Positions 54,088-63,127 of a DNA stretch of 64,000 bases are shown here, piece after piece (within the stretch, counting starts at the first letter, position 1; the number at the start of each line of letters is the position of its first letter). A program made the translations under genes and the position numbers. The stretch lies in contig CP121688.1 of assembly GCA_038396625.1 (NCBI GenBank), positions 3,038,001-3,102,000 on the forward strand, in the 5' to 3' direction. The stretch comes from G038396625 sp038396625 (GTDB lineage Bacteria; Bacillota; Clostridia; Peptostreptococcales; Thermotaleaceae). Below the pieces are notes generated by a model. That model saw only the letters and a program-made list of their open reading frames with translations, ran no database searches and was not told where the DNA came from.

Positions 54088-56038
54088 AATAATTGCATGC
54101 CTTTAATTTGTTATACAGTGTATTCCGAGATATGCCCAAAGTCTTAGCTGTTTTTGTAATGTTTCCGTTGTTCTCCTTTAATGCATTTTGGATTATTTTC
54201 TGTTCTATTTGGTCTAGGGAATATTTATTGCATAAGCTTATATCAAATTTCTCTGAAAGCATATATTCTGGAAGGTGTTCCGGCAATATTACCCCCTGAT
54301 CTGCAAAAACCAAAATCCTTTCTATCACATTTTCTAATTCTCTAACATTACCTGGCCAATGGTAGTTCATCAAGATATCAAGAGATTCATTATCGAATCG
54401 ATATTTCTCTTGAGGACAATCAGCATGTTTTTTAATGAAATGTTCAATGAGCAGAGGAATATCTTCTTTTCTTTGAGATAAATTAGGTATATTTAGAGGA
54501 ATCACATTTAATCTCCAGAATAAATCTTCTCTAAAATTTCCCTTTTGCACTTCTTCCATTAGATTTTTATTCGTTGCTGCGATTACTCTTACATCTACTG
54601 GAATCGTTTTTGTACCACCAATACGCATAACTTCTTTCTGCTGTAGAACTCTAAGAAGCCTTATCTGTAGCGTTTTTGACATTTCTCCAATTTCATCTAA
54701 AAAAATAGTTCCTCCTCTAGCAAGCTCAAACTTACCAGGTTTTCCTCCTTTCGCTGCACCTGTAAAGGCACCCGTCTCATATCCAAAGAATTCGCTTTCT
54801 ATTAAATCTTTAGGAATCGCTCCACAATTAATTGCTATGAATGCTCCTTTTTTTCGAGAACTACTACTGTGAATCGCTTGAGCAAATAGCTCTTTTCCAG
54901 TACCACTTTCACCCATAATTAATATATTATATTTCGTGGATGCTGCCTTTACCGCCATTCTTTTAACTTTCTCAATGCCCTTCCCTTTCCCAATAATATC
55001 ATCAAATTTAAATGTAGTATTGCTTTGTATTTGATTTTCAGTGGATTTCCTATGCCCAGGAGTGAGAATGTTGATACATCCATTCACAGCTTTGTTATTG
55101 TCATATATGGGAATAATTTTTTTTATACTATAATAGGATTTTTTATCTTTTGTATCTATCATTGTCCCATTACTCTCGAATTCTATTCCAGTTTTCATGA
55201 CATCCATTATTATAGGATAAAATTCTAGAATTTCGCATGCTTGTCTACCACATATCTTCTTACTACCTTCACCTATAATTTCTACAGCTTTTTGATTTAT
55301 ATCTACAATTATCCCCTTATGGTTTACTGTGATAATAGGATCTACAACTGATTGAAAAACAGCTTTGTAATAATTACTAATCAAATGTAATTCTTCATTG
55401 ATTTTCATTAATCTTAACTGATTTTCTATAGCCATTTGCGCTGCAAGCAACATACCAAAAACTTGACCGTTAGGCTGTGGAAAATTTGCCGCAGCTCCTA
55501 ATATAGCGACGATTTCTCCATCAATATTTCTAATGGGTACTGCTGAACAAGCCTTTTTCTTTAACTCGTAACAATATTTTTCTTCTGCCATAAAAGGGAC
55601 TGATGTCCCCTTGGTCATTGCCATAGAAACAGCAGTAGTACCTACAGCATCTTCACACCAAGCTGCACCAATTTGGAAGTTTAGTTCTTGTTTAAAACAA
55701 TATAAGATATCATCATCTCCTGCTATATATAGTAAATCTGCTTGATGATCCGTTAAAAATACAAGATATCCTAACCCTCTAATATTTTGATAAATTCTGT
55801 TTATATATGTTTCTGCTACGGAAATAATCTTTTGATTACTTATTAGTTTTTTGTTTATTTCCTCTGTTGATAGTATCTTATTTGATTTTCCTCCAAATGG
55901 GTTGATCTTGAATTCCTTACTTCTTTCCCATGATTTTAAAATTTCTTCTCTCACATTAGCTGGCTTCTTACCTCTCTTTATAAACTCATGCCATTCTTTA
56001 ATAATAGGTTTATTCATATCTATCGTTACAATAGACAT
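54083..56038 (-). CDS. Sigma-54-dependent activator, AcoR-like
   Basis: A 651-residue enhancer-binding protein. GAF-like sensor at about 75-215 (LTDHQADLLYIAGDDD, GAAWCEDAVGTTAVSMAM), PAS at about 225-330, AAA+ domain at about 345-580 with Walker A GESGTGKELFAQAIH, the sigma-54 contact loop GAFTGA and Walker B GGTIFLDEIGEM. A Fis-type helix-turn-helix (NNGNITKTAKTLGISRNTLYNKL) lies at the end. The order matches acetoin-type AcoR regulators. It stands immediately before a sigma-54 promoter and should switch on the tandem Lrp-like and CoA-ligase-like genes when its ligand is bound. Confidence 0.93.
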   Translation of the reverse strand: MSIVTIDMNKPIIKEWHEFIKRGKKPANVREEILKSWERSKEFKINPFGGKSNKILSTEEINKKLISNQKIISVAETYINRIYQNIRGLGYLVFLTDHQADLLYIAGDDDILYCFKQELNFQIGAAWCEDAVGTTAVSMAMTKGTSVPFMAEEKYCYELKKKACSAVPIRNIDGEIVAILGAAANFPQPNGQVFGMLLAAQMAIENQLRLMKINEELHLISNYYKAVFQSVVDPIITVNHKGIIVDINQKAVEIIGEGSKKICGRQACEILEFYPIIMDVMKTGIEFESNGTMIDTKDKKSYYSIKKIIPIYDNNKAVNGCINILTPGHRKSTENQIQSNTTFKFDDIIGKGKGIEKVKRMAVKAASTKYNILIMGESGTGKELFAQAIHSSSSRKKGAFIAINCGAIPKDLIESEFFGYETGAFTGAAKGGKPGKFELARGGTIFLDEIGEMSKTLQIRLLRVLQQKEVMRIGGTKTIPVDVRVIAATNKNLMEEVQKGNFREDLFWRLNVIPLNIPNLSQRKEDIPLLIEHFIKKHADCPQEKYRFDNESLDILMNYHWPGNVRELENVIERILVFADQGVILPEHLPEYMLSEKFDISLCNKYSLDQIEQKIIQNALKENNGNITKTAKTLGISRNTLYNKLKACNYC

Positions 56039-56396
56039 ACTGAAGCCCCCTTAGTATTTTTGTTCTTATCTTATTTTCAAATCTATGAACCCATGCTTCC
56101 AATTCAGTACCATCTGTATCTTTGCTATTAAATATGTATTCGTAATTTATCTTTATATGATAATCAATGGTCTACCTAGCATCCATGAGTGCTTTTCCAT
56201 GTTCATGGATTTGATGCCTATAGTCAAAAGCAATATGACTTCATCTCTGTCCGTTGTAATATGATAATTTTTTATAGTATTCTTCATAACACCATATTTT
56301 CCCTTTTATCTATTTTTCAAAATTCAGTTGATTGCGCCAAGAATTTTCTTTATACAAATACCTATAAAACGGCATTCCTCGAGGAAAGTATTGATG
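56039..56396. other. Intergenic region before activator gene
   Basis: It contains a hairpin ATCCATGA (56181-56188) / TCATGGAT (56203-56210) without a T-run. No gene was seen; the activator promoter should lie here. Confidence 0.35.
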
Positions 56397-56433
56397 AAAA
56401 AAAACTGTATCCTCTAAGGAGTACAGTCTTTTT
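56397..56433 (-). terminator. Terminator after dCache chemoreceptor gene
   Basis: ACTGTA and TACAGT arms with an inner CTC/GAG are flanked by A and T runs (56397-56433). On the minus strand the stem is followed by TTTTTTTT. It lies 64 bp after the stop. Confidence 0.7.
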
Positions 56434-56496
56434 TCTATCATTTTCTTTTTTGTTTTAGGCACATATTTTCTTCTTATTAAAACATAAAACATGTTT

Positions 56497-58554
56497 TTAC
56501 CCATTGATCTTAAATTGATTGATGGCTTCTTCCAAAACATTGGCTAATTTCTTTAAATCCTGTGAATATGCTGCAATCTCTTCCACAGTTGCCAATTGCT
56601 CTTCTGTTGCCCCTGAAACCTCTTGGGTAGCTGCCGATGTCTGCTGAGATACAGCGGATATATTACTTATAATATCCACCATTTCTTCCTTATGCTGCAT
56701 CATATCATCTGTATAAGTTTTTACTTCTTTTACCTTTACAATAAAGATTTGAATCTCCTGAAGGATGTCCTGGAATATTTTTTTTGTATCCTTTACTACT
56801 CGGGCCTCATCCTTAGCCACCAGATTGGCCGCTTCTATAAAATCTACTGCAGTTTTTGATTGATTTTGTATAGCTAGGATTAAATCTCGAATTTCATTGG
56901 TTGCATCTGCGGATTGCTCTGCCAACTGCCTTACTTCTTCAGCAACTACTGCAAAACCTCTTCCTTGATCTCCTGCCCTTGCTGCTTCTATTGCTGCATT
57001 TAATGCTAGTAGATTTGTTTGTTCTGCAATTTGAGCAATTACATTTGTAATTTTACCTATTTCTCCAGCTCTTTTATTTACTTTTCCCACAATTTCGTTT
57101 ACTTTACTAGAGGCAGCACTGTTTTCTTCAGATTTCTTAGATAGCATTTCTATCGTTTCTATCCCTTTATCACTTAATGTATTGGCTTGATAAGATATTT
57201 CTTCCATATGCTGTGTATTGGCTGTCACCATTTCAATTTTTTCTGCCAATTCGCTTATTTTTAGGGTGCTTTTTTCTGTATCCTGTGCTTGTTCGTTGGC
57301 ACTTTTCGCTATTTCTTCTATCGTACTAGCTACTTCATCTGCAGCAGCCGCTGTTTGTTTCGTAATCGATGATAATGCATCTGAAGTTTCTAATACTGTC
57401 AGAAATGATTTTTTTATGTCATTTATTAAAATACTAATATTTTGAAGCATTTCTTCAAAATTGTTTCCTATGTCACCAAACTCATCCTTTGATTTTATTT
57501 CAGTTTTAACAGTTAAGTCTCCCGAGGCAGCAAGGGAAAAAGTTTTTCTAAGCTGATTTAATGGTTTTGATATGCTTGATGCAATAGAAAAAGCTACAAT
57601 AATTGCTAATATACATCCCAGTAAAATAGCATACAACATAAAACGTTTAATTACATTGGTATCCCTTAATAACTCATTCAACTCCATACAAGCCATTAAC
57701 TTCCAACCTATTTTTTCATTGGTATCAAAACTTAAAAATTTTTCTTTACCGTCAAAGGTATACTTTGAAAAACCCTCTTCATTGTTTTTCACAGTCTCCC
57801 AGAATGTTTGTGTTGTAGGTGTATCTGTAGCAATCAATTGATGATCTGGATGTGCAATCACCATACCATTCTTATCGGCTACAAATAAGTATCCTTCTCT
57901 TCCGATGATCCTATCAGATAACGCATTAGATAGTGACTCTAGGTTGATATCAATCGCTGCCACCCCTATGATTTTTCCGTTTTTTTCAACAGCTTTAGCT
58001 GCAGTCAATATCACTTTTTGAGAATTAGCATCTACATAAGGCTCTGTCCATATTACCTGTCCTATATTTTTTACAGCTTTCGTATACCATGGCCTTGTTT
58101 TCGGATCAAAACTTCTCTGCAAGGTATCCTGTGGATATATATACATCTGCCCATCTGATGTTCCAAAAAAGACATTGCGTATATTCTCATTACTTTCTTT
58201 CGTTGTCTTCAACAACTCTTTGGCTGTTTGGTTTTCAGCACTAGCTCCGCTTACTACGTTTTCTTCATTTTCTAGCCTTTGAAAACTGGAATTTGCGGCT
58301 AATACATTTACTTGATACTCTATACCTTCTAAGAACCTAGTAAGGGCCTTATTGACCTCTTCTACAGTTTGTTGTGTACTAATGGATAGTTTATCCTGTA
58401 AAATATCAAAGGATGTTTTATATGCAAGATACCCTAATAAAATTAAGGGAATAATCATTGCAATCATTATCACAGCAATCAATTTATTGCGTACTTTATT
58501 ACTAAAAATCTCTTTATTGATTAGTTTCCCCTGCTTTTTCTTATATTGATTCAT
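56497..58554 (-). CDS. Methyl-accepting chemotaxis protein with dCache sensor
   Basis: A 685-residue membrane chemoreceptor. TM1 at about 22-44, extracellular dCache_1 domain to about 300, TM2 at about 305-328, HAMP, then the signalling hairpin with IAEQTNLLALNAAIEAARAG and FAVVAEEVRQLAEQ. The distal pocket carries the amino-acid-binding signature FDPKTRPWYTKA...TEPYVD, so it probably senses amino acids. ATG at 58554 after GGGGAAG; a TTG seven codons upstream overlaps that site. Confidence 0.92.
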   Translation of the reverse strand: MNQYKKKQGKLINKEIFSNKVRNKLIAVIMIAMIIPLILLGYLAYKTSFDILQDKLSISTQQTVEEVNKALTRFLEGIEYQVNVLAANSSFQRLENEENVVSGASAENQTAKELLKTTKESNENIRNVFFGTSDGQMYIYPQDTLQRSFDPKTRPWYTKAVKNIGQVIWTEPYVDANSQKVILTAAKAVEKNGKIIGVAAIDINLESLSNALSDRIIGREGYLFVADKNGMVIAHPDHQLIATDTPTTQTFWETVKNNEEGFSKYTFDGKEKFLSFDTNEKIGWKLMACMELNELLRDTNVIKRFMLYAILLGCILAIIVAFSIASSISKPLNQLRKTFSLAASGDLTVKTEIKSKDEFGDIGNNFEEMLQNISILINDIKKSFLTVLETSDALSSITKQTAAAADEVASTIEEIAKSANEQAQDTEKSTLKISELAEKIEMVTANTQHMEEISYQANTLSDKGIETIEMLSKKSEENSAASSKVNEIVGKVNKRAGEIGKITNVIAQIAEQTNLLALNAAIEAARAGDQGRGFAVVAEEVRQLAEQSADATNEIRDLILAIQNQSKTAVDFIEAANLVAKDEARVVKDTKKIFQDILQEIQIFIVKVKEVKTYTDDMMQHKEEMVDIISNISAVSQQTSAATQEVSGATEEQLATVEEIAAYSQDLKKLANVLEEAINQFKING

Positions 58555-58623
58555 CCTATACGCTTCCCCTTTCAAAAATGATGTTTAAGTGACCGAATAA
58601 TATATTTGGCATACATAAAACAA

Positions 58624-58672
58624 AAACCAACAAAGTAGGTTATGTTTTCTCATAACCTTACTATGTTGGTTT
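58624..58672. terminator. Long-stem hairpin terminator
   Basis: Arms at 58624-58644 and 58651-58672 pair over about 20 bp (AAACCAACA...GGTTATG with CATAACC...TGTTGGTTT), with one mismatch and one bulge. It ends the DUF2294 gene transcript. Confidence 0.8.
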
Positions 58673-58737
58673 ACTTTTAGCTGAAAAGTATATTGTAAAT
58701 AAAATACTTCCCTCTATCCGTCTGACCGATCCATAGA

Positions 58738-59091
58738 TTATTCAATTTTTATGATAAATTTTACTTTGTCTTCCAATAAACTTTCTTGTATATCGTCTAC
58801 AGTCATAATTTTATTCATTATTTCTGATATCTGTGAGGCAAGCTTACTACTTTGCGCCTTATAAAAAGTATTTCTCACCTCTTGGATTAATTTTATATTG
58901 CTTCTATCTTTTATAAGATTCTTTTCTAAGCACGTTAAGATTTCTTCTACCAGTACCTCTATGCTATCATCTAAAATCTTTACTTTAATTTTTTGCGGTC
59001 CTTTTCCTGTGTTTTGTTTGAGCCATTTGATGAATAAATTAGCAATATCCTGTTTCTTTTGGCTCTTCGTTAGGCTTTTGCTATATAACAT
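58738..59091 (-). CDS. DUF2294 (MpsC-like) protein, first paralogue
   Basis: A 117-residue soluble protein. KQNTGKGPQKIKVKILDDSIEVLVEEILTCLEK matches the DUF2294 pattern (GKGP motif followed by a beta strand and LT-x-x-E). Related MpsC proteins belong to a Na+-linked membrane-potential system in staphylococci, but most clostridial members are uncharacterised. It follows a second copy 91 bp upstream. Confidence 0.72.
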   Translation of the reverse strand: MLYSKSLTKSQKKQDIANLFIKWLKQNTGKGPQKIKVKILDDSIEVLVEEILTCLEKNLIKDRSNIKLIQEVRNTFYKAQSSKLASQISEIMNKIMTVDDIQESLLEDKVKFIIKIE

Positions 59092-59182
59092 TTATACACC
59101 ACATTTCAACTTGTATTGTCAATATTTTATCGAATTTATAGAGATATTGTCAACCATTTTTATGAATTTAAAGAAATTTTTT

Positions 59183-59590
59183 CTATTTATTTTGTTGGAT
59201 GTCAAAAGTTATAATGCCTTTATCGTTTTTTAAATCATTATTTAGATGTGTCAATTCTACAGGATGACCAATAATTTCTCCTATTCCTTCTAAAAAAAAT
59301 TGTTTGTTTGTGTTCACAAAGCTTTCTCTTAGTTTTTTAATCAGATCATGATATAGATCAAAATCTTGATTCAATATACTTTGCTCAAGGGGTGTTAAGA
59401 AACCTTCTAAATGAATATAAATTTTATTCTTATCTATTTTGGATTTAATAACTTCCGGTCCTTTCCCCGTGATCTCCTTAATGCTCTTTGTCATAAAGTA
59501 AGTCATTTTTTTTTCAATAGCTGCTCTTTGTCTTTTTCCTAAATTTTTTTTCATCCATACACTCCTTTGTTCTTTTATTTTCTTATCCAT
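59183..59590 (-). CDS. DUF2294 (MpsC-like) protein, second paralogue
   Basis: A 135-residue soluble protein with a basic N-terminus and the domain KEITGKGPEVIKSKIDKNKIYIHLEGFLTPLEQ, the canonical DUF2294 core, followed by LRESFVNTNKQFFLEGIGEIIGHPV. GGAGGTGAG precedes the ATG. It is the upstream member of a tandem pair with the gene at 58738. Function unknown. Confidence 0.8.
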   Translation of the reverse strand: MDKKIKEQRSVWMKKNLGKRQRAAIEKKMTYFMTKSIKEITGKGPEVIKSKIDKNKIYIHLEGFLTPLEQSILNQDFDLYHDLIKKLRESFVNTNKQFFLEGIGEIIGHPVELTHLNNDLKNDKGIITFDIQQNK

Positions 59591-59855
59591 TTTTTAACTC
59601 ACCTCCTCTCCCTGCAAATCAAACACTTTATAGAGAAAAGAAAACATCTTGATGCTTATATACATGTGCTATTTTTAATAGCTATGTACTTTTTTTAGTC
59701 TATAATAATGCATCATCCTCTTCACAATATATTTCAAAATAATAGCAAAAGGAAAAAATTTTTTCTATTATCAAAGTCACAATTCAAAATTATTACATAG
59801 ATAAGATTATATTTTGAACGCTCCTCTTATGTTGCTTTATGGATATTTCTCTAGC
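59591..59855. other. AT-rich intergenic region
   Basis: Divergent space between the DUF2294 genes and the PadR operon. I see only AT-rich sequence and no extra gene. Confidence 0.3.
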
Positions 59856-59906
59856 TTGACTTTTATACAAATAAATGCAATAATATTGTTATCGTAATGC
59901 GATAAC
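59856..59906 (+). promoter_or_regulatory. PadR-fetAB promoter and palindromic operator
   Basis: TTGACT (59856-59861), AATAAT (59879-59884, 17-bp spacer) and just after it GTTATCG (59888-59894) and CGATAAC (59900-59906), a perfect 7-bp inverted repeat with a 5-bp spacer. A repressor bound here would block the start site. Confidence 0.75.
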
Positions 59907-59944
59907 GAAATTCGATATTTTAAGAGATGAGGTGATTGATTGCT

Positions 59945-60256
59945 ATGCAAGATCGTATTCTTCGTAAATTGTTTTTAGGATTTATCCAAATCCATATACT
60001 TCATCATGCACAAAAAGAACCTTTCTTTGGTGCATGGATGATCGAAGAACTGGAGGAACACGGGTATCATATGAGCCCTGGAACGCTTTATCCTATCCTA
60101 CATGGAATGGAAAGCAGTGGGCTTTTGAATAAAGAAGAAAAAACGGTTGCTGGTAAGGTCAGAAAATATTATGGCATTACTAAAAAAGGAAAAAAAATCT
60201 TAGAAGAAGCAAAACAGAAGGCTTTTGAACTTTTTAAGGAAATAAAAGATGAATGA
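59945..60256 (+). CDS. PadR family transcriptional regulator
   Basis: A 103-residue winged-helix repressor: LHHAQKEPFFGAWMIEELEEHGYHMSPGTLYPILHGMESSGLLNKEE is the PadR signature with the YP(I)L turn, then a C-terminal dimerisation helix. ATG at 59945 is preferred, 10 bp after AGGTG; a TTG at 59936 is too close to it. First gene before fetAB and preceded by a palindrome, so probably an autorepressor controlling the exporter. Confidence 0.92.
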   Translation: MQDRILRKLFLGFIQIHILHHAQKEPFFGAWMIEELEEHGYHMSPGTLYPILHGMESSGLLNKEEKTVAGKVRKYYGITKKGKKILEEAKQKAFELFKEIKDE

Positions 60257-60275
60257 TGCTTAACAGGAGGGATAA

Positions 60276-60920
60276 ATGATGTTTCAGTTTCAAAACGTAA
60301 AATATAAAAATATTCTTGATATTAAACAGCTTACTATCCCCAATAATACAATAACCTGTATTGTAGGGGAAAGTGGTAGTGGAAAAACAACGCTACTCAG
60401 GCTTCTTAATAAAATGATTAGCTGCACGGAGGGGAAAATTTATTATAATAATACATCCCTTGATACTATTGATTCCATACGCTTACGACGTAATGTTATG
60501 ATGCTACCGCAAGTGCCTGTTATTTTTAACGGCACTGTAAAAGATAATTTATTAATAGGCTTAAAGTTCTCAGAAAAAAACTTTCCAGAAGATGTGGCGT
60601 TATTGAATGTATTGGACATGGTTCACTTACACAAATCTTTAGATGAAACTGCTGAAAACTTATCTGGAGGTGAAAAGCAAAGACTAGCCTTAGGAAGAAT
60701 TATTTTAAATGATCCTGAAATCTTTCTATTGGATGAACCTTCTTCTGCTTTAGATGAAAATACAGAAAAAATCATTATCGAACAGCTCGTTCACCATACA
60801 AAACAAAAGAACAAAACCCTTATTATGGTTACCCATTCAAAAAAAATAGCCCAATCCTATGGGGATCATATCATTATCATAAAACAGGGAAGCATTTTTG
60901 ATGACAAGGAGGAATGCTAA
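60276..60920 (+). CDS. fetA: ABC transporter ATP-binding protein (FetA-like)
   Basis: A 214-residue ATPase: Walker A GESGSGKTTLLRLL, Q-loop MLPQVPVIFNGTVKDN, signature LSGGEKQRLALGR, Walker B IFLLDEPSSALDE and THSKKIAQSYGDH. It is short, as in the FetA/YbbL group, and the next gene follows with no gap. With FetB it forms a metal (iron) exporter that lowers oxidative stress in Escherichia coli. AGGAGGG before ATG ATG. Confidence 0.9.
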   Translation: MMFQFQNVKYKNILDIKQLTIPNNTITCIVGESGSGKTTLLRLLNKMISCTEGKIYYNNTSLDTIDSIRLRRNVMMLPQVPVIFNGTVKDNLLIGLKFSEKNFPEDVALLNVLDMVHLHKSLDETAENLSGGEKQRLALGRIILNDPEIFLLDEPSSALDENTEKIIIEQLVHHTKQKNKTLIMVTHSKKIAQSYGDHIIIIKQGSIFDDKEEC

Positions 60921-61700
60921 ATGGATACTCTCCTCAATCTCCAAATAACACAAATGGCTTCAGCTTATATTTTTATTGTTATCCTATTGTTCATTGTTAA
61001 ATTAAGAGGTATTCCTAGAGAAAAAGAAATTTTTATCGCTTCTATGCGCATGACTTTGCAACTCGTTTTGACTGGTTATGTTCTTGTGTATATTTTTGAA
61101 AACAATCATCCGATATTCACAGTGATCATCATAGGTATCATGGAAGGTTTTGCAGTTCACAATATTTTTAACCGTGTGAAAGTCAGTCTTTCTTCAAAAA
61201 TCAAAAAAATTATTGCCCTATCTATGATTTTGGGGACAATATCTAGTCTATTATACTTCATCCTTGTGGTAGTGCATTTATCTCCATGGTACGATGCAAG
61301 ATATTTTATTCCCATCGCAGGCATGCTCATTGGCAACTCTATGACAGGAATTTCTCTAGGAGTCAGCAGGCTTGTAGAAGGGATGCATAAACAGAAACAT
61401 TTACTTGAATCCGCTCTTATGTTAGGTGCTACACCTAAAATGGCCTCTAAGGAAATAGTAGATACTGCCTTCGATGCAGCTATTCTTCCTACCATTAATT
61501 CCATGATAGGAATGGGAATTATATTCTTACCCGGCATGATGACAGGTCAAATTCTCTCTGGTGAATCTCCTATTATCGCCATTGAGTATCAAATCGCTAT
61601 TATGCTGGGCATCCTTGGAAGCGTCACCCTAACCGTACTATTATTTCTTCACCTAGGCTATAAAACCTTTTTTAATAACCAACAGCAGCTCAATATTTAA
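60921..61700 (+). CDS. fetB: Iron export ABC permease (FetB/UPF0014)
   Basis: A 259-residue membrane protein with about six helices. UPF0014 signatures: RIPREKEIFIASMRMTLQL-type start (GIPREKEIFIASMRMTLQLV), PIAGMLIGNSMTGISLGVSR, ESALMLGATPKMASKE and MGIIFLPGMMTGQILSGESP. Partner of FetA, directly adjacent. The substrate (iron or another metal) is inferred from the E. coli pair. Confidence 0.93.
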   Translation: MDTLLNLQITQMASAYIFIVILLFIVKLRGIPREKEIFIASMRMTLQLVLTGYVLVYIFENNHPIFTVIIIGIMEGFAVHNIFNRVKVSLSSKIKKIIALSMILGTISSLLYFILVVVHLSPWYDARYFIPIAGMLIGNSMTGISLGVSRLVEGMHKQKHLLESALMLGATPKMASKEIVDTAFDAAILPTINSMIGMGIIFLPGMMTGQILSGESPIIAIEYQIAIMLGILGSVTLTVLLFLHLGYKTFFNNQQQLNI

Positions 61701-61752
61701 GACATAAAAAGCTATCATACCAATTCTCATTCTTTGCCTATTTCTAATAAAA

Positions 61753-61774
61753 CAATCACCCGAAGGGGTGATTG
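61753..61774. terminator. Compact bidirectional terminator
   Basis: CAATCACCC (61753-61761), loop GAAG, GGGTGATTG (61766-61774), T-rich on both sides. It separates fetB from the convergent lapA-like gene. Confidence 0.88.
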
Positions 61775-61779
61775 CTTTA

Positions 61780-62133
61780 TTAGATTTCTTCTATTGTCTT
61801 GGCTTCATCTGCCATCTCTACATGATCTACTTTATTTTCATCTGGCGTAATGCTTAGGGCTTCTATTTGCTGTTTCAACACTTTATTTTCTTCTTCTAAT
61901 TTGGTGATCATCTTCGATGTACTTTTAATTTTTAGATTCAGCTTAATTTGCTTTACAAGTCCTAATAATAAAACAATAATTCCACCTAAAATTGCAGAAA
62001 TAAGAATGACAAGTGCTTGAGAAACCGTATAGGTTGCAAAGAAGATATTGATTGCTACTGCACTTGCATTTTGTATTGCAAATAGTGCCACCAAAATGGC
62101 GAAAAATAATGATACGATAAATCTCACAGCCAT
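61780..62133 (-). CDS. LapA domain (DUF1049) membrane protein
   Basis: A 117-residue protein with two N-terminal membrane helices (FIVSLFFAILVALFAIQNASAVAINIFF; ALVILISAILGGIIVLLLG) and a C-terminal coiled coil (KMITKLEEENKVLKQQIEAL). The FAIQNASAVAINIFF turn is the LapA/DUF1049 signature. Function in Gram-positives is unknown. Confidence 0.85.
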   Translation of the reverse strand: MAVRFIVSLFFAILVALFAIQNASAVAINIFFATYTVSQALVILISAILGGIIVLLLGLVKQIKLNLKIKSTSKMITKLEEENKVLKQQIEALSITPDENKVDHVEMADEAKTIEEI

Positions 62134-62201
62134 TTTCTACACCTCTCTTCTACTTTATCCATCTATTGACCTACACACTCTTTGCAGTTGCTATGCATGT
62201 A

Positions 62202-63011
62202 CTACTTATTTTGATGCAGATGTACATCCATCTGTGGAAATGGAATATTGATTCCTTCCTGATCGAATACCATTTTTACCTGCTCATGTAAATCATAGTA
62301 GATTGCCCAATAATGTTCACTTTGACACCATACTTTTACGGCAAAGTTAATGGAACTTGCAGCATGCTCTGTGACACGCACTACTGGCTCTGGATCTTTG
62401 AGTGTCAATGGATGATTCATTACGAGTCTTGTCAGGACTTCTTTTGCCTTAGTAATATCCTCTTCATACCCAATACCAAATATTAAATCAATACGACGTG
62501 TTTTTTCGGCAGAAAAATTCACTACCCTTGCATTGGATAACTCTCCGTTAGGAATCACTACTCGTTTATTATCTGGCGTATTTAAGTAGGTATATAATAA
62601 ATGTATTTCTTTTACCGTCCCCATATGCCCTTGTGCCTCAATAAAATCTCCTACATTAAATGGTCTAAAAGTTAAAATCAGAATGCCTCCCGCAAAATTT
62701 GACAAGCTATCCTTTAATGCCAGTCCTATAGCAAGACCTGCTGCACTTAAAATAGCAATAAAAGTGGTCATAGGAATTCCTAATGTAGCCGCTGCCGTAA
62801 TCAAGACCACAATTTTTAGGACAAAACTAGAAACAGATTTAATAAAGGTATGTAGTGAAGCATCTACCTTACTTTTCTTTAAAGCATTATCGAGTATTTT
62901 GATTATTCCTTTCACTGCCCACAGCCCAACAATTAATAGGATTACTGCTCCCATAAGTTTAGGACCGTATGCCATGACAAAAATAGATACTTGCTGTTGT
63001 AAGTTCATCAT
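62202..63011 (-). CDS. mscS: Small-conductance mechanosensitive channel (MscS)
   Basis: A 269-residue three-helix channel: TM3 with LSAAGLAIGLALKDSLSNFAGGILILTFRPFNVGDFIE, the pore and gate Gly/Ala pattern, then the beta domain VIPNGELSNARVVNFS and a C-terminal alpha/beta part. It opens on membrane tension to release solutes on osmotic downshock. Start at 63011 (AAGGAG upstream); a nine-codon extension lacks a site. Confidence 0.93.
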   Translation of the reverse strand: MMNLQQQVSIFVMAYGPKLMGAVILLIVGLWAVKGIIKILDNALKKSKVDASLHTFIKSVSSFVLKIVVLITAAATLGIPMTTFIAILSAAGLAIGLALKDSLSNFAGGILILTFRPFNVGDFIEAQGHMGTVKEIHLLYTYLNTPDNKRVVIPNGELSNARVVNFSAEKTRRIDLIFGIGYEEDITKAKEVLTRLVMNHPLTLKDPEPVVRVTEHAASSINFAVKVWCQSEHYWAIYYDLHEQVKMVFDQEGINIPFPQMDVHLHQNK

Positions 63012-63127
63012 GTTATTCTCCTTCCTTTGCCATATCACCGTATTATTACCCTAAATACAATATTATCAAACAAATTTCTTTCTTCTATCATACGTTAATA
63101 ATCTTGATTTTACAAATCATATTTTTC

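Noticed and set aside
56310..56496. 76-residue frame at the end of the chemoreceptor gene
   Set aside because: It overlaps the chemoreceptor C-terminus and a terminator hairpin; composition looks random.
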